Shown: positions 21,112-25,560 of the stretch, in pieces | Position numbering within the stretch: position 1 is the stretch's first letter | Layout of the letters: each line of letters starts with the position of its first letter | Source of the DNA: Pelargonium nanum | Taxonomy: Eukaryota; Streptophyta; Magnoliopsida; Geraniales; Geraniaceae | NCBI GenBank assembly: GCA_036897485.1 | Contig: JAYMTF010001187.1 | Span: forward strand, 1 to 25,560 | DNA: 25,560 bases | Direction of reading: 5' to 3' | The notes under the pieces: model-generated | Database searches by the model: none | Told to the model about the DNA's origin: nothing | What the model saw: the letters and a program-made list of their open reading frames with translations, nothing else | Position numbers and translations under genes: made by a program

Positions 21112-23989
21112 ATGGTTTTGATGGGGTCGGTTACGTTGTCGGGTCTCGTGCCGCCGAAGCTTGGGTCTGTGAGCTTTCATGACGGCAGTGCCGCAATGAG
21201 TGTGAAAACGAGGGGCGCTTTGCGAGTTAAAGCGATGGAGGTGGGCATGAGCGGGAATGGTGACGCCGTGAGCACTGGATCGAGTATGGTTAACAAGTTT
21301 AGCAACCACGGCCACGCCGGAGATTCGGGTAAAAATGTAAACTTTGATAGTTGGTTTTGTTTTGGTTGAGAATAGGGCTTGGTGGACTGTTCGGTTGCTG
21401 GGAAAATGAAAAGAAAATTAGTGTTTTACATACTTGTCGTGCATTGGAATATAAGGTTTAAATTGATTACCTGGAAAATTATAGAACTTTGGTGCACGTT
21501 CTGTGATGCTAAACATGATCTATCAAATGGGTTCGATTTTATTTTTTTGACACCTTGAATCTGTTCACTACAAAGTATAAACTGAACTGTGGACACTTGT
21601 GGTTTTGCTAATTACTCTGATCAGGGAAGGATCTTAGTTCATTGTCTACTGTTGGGAATTCTACTAATATTAGGTGGCAGACATGTTCAGTTGAGAAGGC
21701 CGATAGACAGAAGTTACTCAATCAGAAAGGGTGTGTGGTTTGGATCACAGGTCTCAGCAGTTCAGGTTTGTTGTCAATTTCATTGCTACTTGTAATTTGG
21801 ACTGGTAATCAATTATCAAAAGATGTAATGCAGTTTAGTTCTTACCTAACAACCCACTTTCTCTTTGTTGTTTCTACTTGGGTCAGCTTTCAGAAATTTA
21901 ATTTCCAAATTTCATGCCTACAATTACATATTTTAATTGAAGTTTTAAAGTTTTGATGTTGTTTCATAAGTGTTCATGGTTTTTATGCTTAAGATTGATT
22001 CTGTTTCCAAATATGCAATTTCTGATTTCACTATTAGATATAAATGTTGATGAGCTTGATTTTAAGCCCAAAGGATAAATCTTCAGTCTCATATCTGAGT
22101 TGTCAAATCTAGTTCAGTTTAGTTTGCGGGTAATGCAGATCAATCAATTAATATGATTAAGTGCTTCAAAACATTTTTTTTTTTTTTGGTTCTTTTACTT
22201 CCAGAGAGGTGGGTTCGGGTGCTTCGACTGAATGTCTAGTTTATTTATATTAGAACTTGTTGAACTGTTTGAATTTAACTCATGTGTTTTAGTTTATGTA
22301 TCTATTAATATGTTCACTGATATTACCTTTCTACTTTTTGAACTTCAAACAAACTATAGGGAAGAGCTCTGTGGCATGTGCCTTGAGTCAAAGCTTATAT
22401 CAGAGGGAAAAGTTGTCTTATATTCTTGATGGGGACAATGTCAGGCATGGCCTGAATAGTGACCTTAGTTTCAAAGCCGAAGATCGTGCAGAGAACATCC
22501 GGAGAGTCGGTGGGTCCTGCTCAAGTAGCCCATACCTCTTATTTCATGTATTAGTGTCTATAATAAGACCACTATGTTGTATCCTTGTAGGCTGTACCAT
22601 TTCAAATGCCCTCTCTGAATTTGATATTTCTTGTTGCCCATTCTTTGTATGATGGAGATTGGAGTTTATATTTTCTTCATTTCATATAATTACTTGTTTC
22701 AGGGGAAGTAGCAAAGCTGTTTGCAGATGCGGGAGTTATTTGCATTGCTAGTCTGATTTCTCCCTACAGAAGGGATAAGGATGCCTGCCGTGCATTATTA
22801 CCGGATGGAGATTTTATTGAAGTTGGTGCTTCTTTAGCATAAAACTGTTTTGAACAATTTAGTTTCTTGCTACTATGATATTTGTTGAGGATCAACATTC
22901 AACAATCATTATGATTTCCTTGTTAGCTTTCAAGATACTTAATAAATGTAAATACAACAGGTGTTCATGGATGTCCCACTTGAAGTTTGTGAGGCAAGAG
23001 ACCCGAAGGACCTCTATAAGCTAGCTCGAGCAGGAAAGATCAAAAGGTACCCTCCAGCATTTGCTTCGTTTCTTACATAAATCTTTGTCATTGTGTGATG
23101 AACGTTCAAGTTCTGATCAGAAACGTTCCCAAGAGAAATGAAAGTAAAATTTGAAAGAGCATTTGCCTGAAAACATATCAAGTACATGCTTGTAAGAGGA
23201 ATGTAGCACCTGTTTGAGTCCTCAAGCAAGAAAAGAGTTCTGCTAAGGTTATTTTGGGCCAGATGTATGTATATTTAAATGTTAGTTACCTAGCTAAGGA
23301 GAATTCTAATATGTTCTCAAAATTTATCTTCATTGTTCTGATGTGCAAATTGTGTACTCGAGCATGTAGCTGTTGCTCGATATTATCATAACCCCTTCAG
23401 AAAGTTTCCTGTAATTTGATCAAATCAATATGATTTCTTGTTTGTTTTTCTGCCCTTTTGTTAAATTGTTTGGAGACTAATATTATCAATTAACTTGCAG
23501 GGTTTACTGGTATAAATGATCCATATGAACCACCGTTAAATTGTGAGGTTCGTGTTCTTTCTGAAGATAATCAGGAATGCATTTGAGTATCAAATACTCT
23601 CTTTTACATGAGGATCATGAACTTCATCCTGACTTTGGGTGCCTTTTGTTGTCCGAAGAAAGTTGAATGAAGAATAATAATTCTTGTTTTCTAATGGTTG
23701 TGTGTGAGCTCTCCTGATTTTCATTAATTGCGTGCTGCTAACTGATAAAGACCAAGTATGCTTTGTTCGCATGCTCTAGATGCTTCCGCTAGGAAATTGT
23801 TTTGACCGTAAAGATGGTCGAATTGCTGAAAGGGTAACATGCAGATTAGTTCTTAGTAGCGAGTATATTAGTGGTTCCTTGAAGTTGCTCTCATTATCAC
23901 GTAAATACTCCATCCGTCCCAAAATGAGTGTTTTGTTTCTCTTGCATTTAGAATGTGTTGGGATGTTCTTGATTTTGATGCATGTGTAG
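21112..23989 (+). pseudogene. Plastid-type adenylyl-sulfate (APS) kinase gene with a broken 3' part
   Basis: Recognisable exons: 21112-21328, 21625-21765, 22360-22509, 22703-22821, 22961-23046, 23501-23547 and a degenerate last exon from 23780. APS kinase phosphorylates APS to PAPS, the sulfate donor for sulfation, for example of glucosinolates or peptides. Seen: an N-terminal plastid-transit-like region (1 to about 65), P-loop GLSSSGKS (115-122), [10 protein letters not shown] (143-152), [30 protein letters not shown] and [14 protein letters not shown]. The Cys pair that forms the redox switch in Arabidopsis APK1 (C86/C119, from memory) appears conserved as C93 and C126. Exon 5 ends ATCAAAAG at the donor, one A too many to join GGTTTACTGG in the family frame (KIKGFTGI). 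Normal splicing would give KIKRVYWYK and stop at 23517-23519, about 243 aa. The last exon (CEMLPLGNCFDRKDGRIAER) loses family similarity after IAER and runs into a Stowaway-like end. Either a recent pseudogene or a sequence error plus an altered tail. Confidence 0.72.
23906..23935 (+). mobile_element. Stowaway-like MITE terminus (one end only)
   Basis: TA followed by CTCCATCCGTCCCAAAATGA (23908-23927) matches the well-known CTCCNTCCGTCCCA terminal sequence of plant Stowaway (Tc1/mariner-type) MITEs, including the TA target dinucleotide. The matching right end (GGGACGGAGG then TA) is not visible in the following several hundred bases, so it is a truncated copy. It lies where the C-terminal coding end of the APS kinase gene would be expected. 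Confidence 0.6.
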
Positions 23990-24275
23990 CTATGGACCAT
24001 CGTTTTGCTTGGTAGTAAATGATAAGTTAAAAGAAGTAGAACTAATTGATTGCTAAACACACCTCAGTTTTCATCCATATGGCTAACATATTTGAAGTTC
24101 AATTGATAATTGATTATGGTGCATGTTCAGCTCTGGACCTTGTTTGTAGTTGATAGTAATTGATAAGTTGTCCTGTGAATCTATGGTTACTTCTAAAAGA
24201 TTGCTAACCGCGCATCTTGTCAGCTTTTTATCCATAAGTGTAAATTTTGTGGAAGTTTGATTGAAAATTTGATTT
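23977..24275 (+). repeat. Diverged tandem duplication, about 141-bp period
   Basis: Unit 1 (about 23977-24117) and unit 2 (about 24118-24275) share four collinear blocks: GATGCATGTGTAGCTATGGA versus GGTGCATGTTCAGCTCTGGA; TAGTAAATGATAAGTT versus TAGTAATTGATAAGTT; GATTGCTAA followed later by ATCCATA in both; and GAAGTTCAATTGATAATT versus GAAGTTTGATTGAAAATT. Order and spacing are kept, so this is an old local duplication and not a chance match. No coding potential is seen. Confidence 0.7.
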
Positions 24276-24755
24276 TCTCATTGCAACTCTATGAAACAAC
24301 AGCTACAACTCAATTTTCAGTGAAATAAACTATTGAATGGCTTTATCAAGGCACCAAATTCATTATCGATCTTTTTATATTTTACGTAGAAAAAGATTTT
24401 TAAAAAAGTTAAAGAATTAAAGAGTTGTAATAGAAGAAAAAATGATAAAAGAAAGTATATGTAAGTTAAAACAAAAGAAGAAATATCTAAATATGACTAC
24501 GTACGAACAAAGTAATTGATAATTGTCAGTAAATTTTTATTTTATTTTATACATTGTTTACTTGATAAGAAACCTTGAGAGTTGTGTTTTGTGCTTTTTA
24601 TACAATCTGTTAACTCACATTTATATTTTCAATGTTAAATAAATATTGTATAAAATTACAAAACACAATTTCGGGATTGCACGTGTTAGATAACTTAATA
24701 CATTTAAGTACTACATAACATATCATATATAATATTTCTTTTCATTGGCCCAGAC
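24276..24755. other. AT-rich spacer without gene
   Basis: Very AT-rich sequence with an A-rich purine stretch around 24390-24490. No frame, RNA gene or intact repeat is supported. Confidence 0.6.
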
Positions 24756-24964
24756 TCTAAAATTGCAACTAAGTACGCTTTCATTCATTATTTTGCATCA
24801 TGGTAGCGAAGTTGAACTAAGGACCTATAGGCTTGGGGAGGGCATAGTTACCATTTTGCTAAGGAACACTTCTTGTCATTAACTGGATATATATAGTATA
24901 TAAAATAATCTAAAAGGCTGGCATGGGCCGCGGCCCACTACGGCAGCCCCTGCCTCCGCCACTG
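24756..24964 (-). mobile_element. Relic of a non-autonomous transposon with a tRNA-like (SINE-like) segment
   Basis: Read on the minus strand from 24964, the element starts CAGTGGCGGAGGCAGGGGC, very like the CAGTGGCGGAGCCAG end seen on many plant non-autonomous DNA elements. It continues through a perfect GC palindrome GGGCCGCGGCCC (24925-24936) and an AT-rich stretch, then TTAGCAAAATGGTAACTATG (A-box-like, about 24863-24844) and AGTTCAACTTCG (B-box-like, about 24818-24807). GC-rich patches in otherwise AT-rich DNA support an inserted origin. The other terminus was not found; the left limit is approximate. Confidence 0.45.
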
Positions 24965-25560
24965 TTCGTAAGTGAGGGTTGTCCGACTAGTTTCACATGT
25001 TTTTAACTTTGTATGTATTTTATAGATTGATATTGGTAAGTTTTTAATTAAAATTTGACACAGCTATCAAAAATGACAAATAACAAAAGTAAGTATAACT
25101 AGTTACACCAATTTAAAGTTTACTTAATTGAGTACCAAATACATGTATAATTCAGTCTTTCTAAATGCGTTTAACCCAAAAAATTAAATTACAACAATTG
25201 TTTGTATATCTTCCTACAAGCCTAAAAGGTAACCCCCAATATATATATTTTTTGGAAAGAGGTAGCTACCCAATATTAATTACCTGAAAGAAAGAAAGAA
25301 ATTCATACTATGTATGTTAAACTTGGTGAGAAGGCACTAGAAGTTGCCATATCACCAAGTTTAACATTTCAAGGCTTCTCCTTACAAGACCTTTGATATC
25401 CCATGAGTTACACATTGAAACCCTATTAACTAATAGTAAATACTAATAATATTAGCTATGACAAACATTATTATATATATTCTATTCTACAATAGATAAA
25501 GGCTCATTATCTAAACAATGAACAAAAGCTTTAGCTAATAGAGTTGTCTAATTAAGAACC
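24965..25560. other. AT-rich right end, no gene
   Basis: No coding frame or RNA gene is supported. The only structured part is the inverted repeat at 25314-25367. AT-rich sequence, including ATATATATATTTTTT near 25241-25255, fills the rest. Confidence 0.6.
25314..25367. repeat. Perfect 16-bp inverted repeat (hairpin)
   Basis: ATGTTAAACTTGGTGA (25314-25329) is matched exactly by its reverse complement TCACCAAGTTTAACAT (25352-25367). Inside, GGCA (25333-25336) can also pair with TGCC (25345-25348), giving a stem of 16 plus 4 bp with a small internal loop and an 8-nt apical loop. It is too short for a normal plant miRNA precursor. A miniature TIR element or a small-RNA-producing hairpin are the alternatives. 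Confidence 0.8.

Noticed and set aside
25314..25367. MicroRNA precursor at the right-end hairpin
   Set aside because: The arms are only 16 bp with a very small loop, shorter than plant precursors that release a 21-nt duplex, and I do not recognise a known mature miRNA. Kept only as an inverted repeat.
1..25560. CRISPR array, operon, prophage or biosynthetic gene cluster
   Set aside because: The window is plant nuclear DNA with unrelated intron-containing genes. No regularly spaced repeats, phage genes or co-directional pathway genes are present.

Overview
This is nuclear DNA of a flowering plant, almost certainly a eudicot. The evidence is split genes with GT-AG introns, AT-rich introns and spacers, a telo-box promoter, a nuclear-type tRNA gene, plant retrotransposon debris, and proteins that read as plant versions of their families. 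A more precise placement (an asterid such as Lamiales) would only be a guess. Exon coordinates were joined by hand from splice sites, reading-frame continuity and family conservation.

Layout from left to right: 1-1822, mostly AT-rich spacer with a promoter for a small intronless gene (99 aa, unknown function, 1823-2122, +). 2301-2462, the 3' tail of a 5'-truncated LINE retrotransposon on the - strand. About 3005-3075, a possible SINE head. 3876-6812 (+), a seven-exon RlmN/Cfr-family radical-SAM methyltransferase with every key cysteine. 7553-10738 (-), a four-exon gene for an Arg/Asp-rich, low-complexity protein of unknown function with short ordered islands. 12227-13966 (+), a six-exon mitochondrial porin (VDAC) with an unusual basic N-terminal extension. 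14168-15112 (-), a two-exon, probably plastid-targeted GNAT-like protein. 15322-15392 (+), tRNA-Gly(CCC). 15589-20691 (-), a 14-exon gene for translesion DNA polymerase kappa, with a C-terminal ubiquitin-binding zinc finger and two PCNA-binding-like motifs. 21112 to about 23989 (+), a plastid-type APS kinase gene, divergent from the polymerase gene, whose 3' part is broken. From about 23906 to the right end the DNA is repeat-rich: a Stowaway-like terminus, a diverged tandem duplication, a DNA-transposon/SINE-like relic and a short perfect hairpin.

These are ordinary, functionally unrelated plant housekeeping genes, not a cluster or operon. The only clear regulatory coupling is the 420-bp divergent promoter shared by the polymerase kappa and APS kinase genes, with two G-boxes 27 bp apart. 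I found no convincing new biological system. The best leads are the damaged APS kinase gene, the VDAC extension, the RlmN-like enzyme with no obvious organelle-targeting sequence, and the small elements at the right end.
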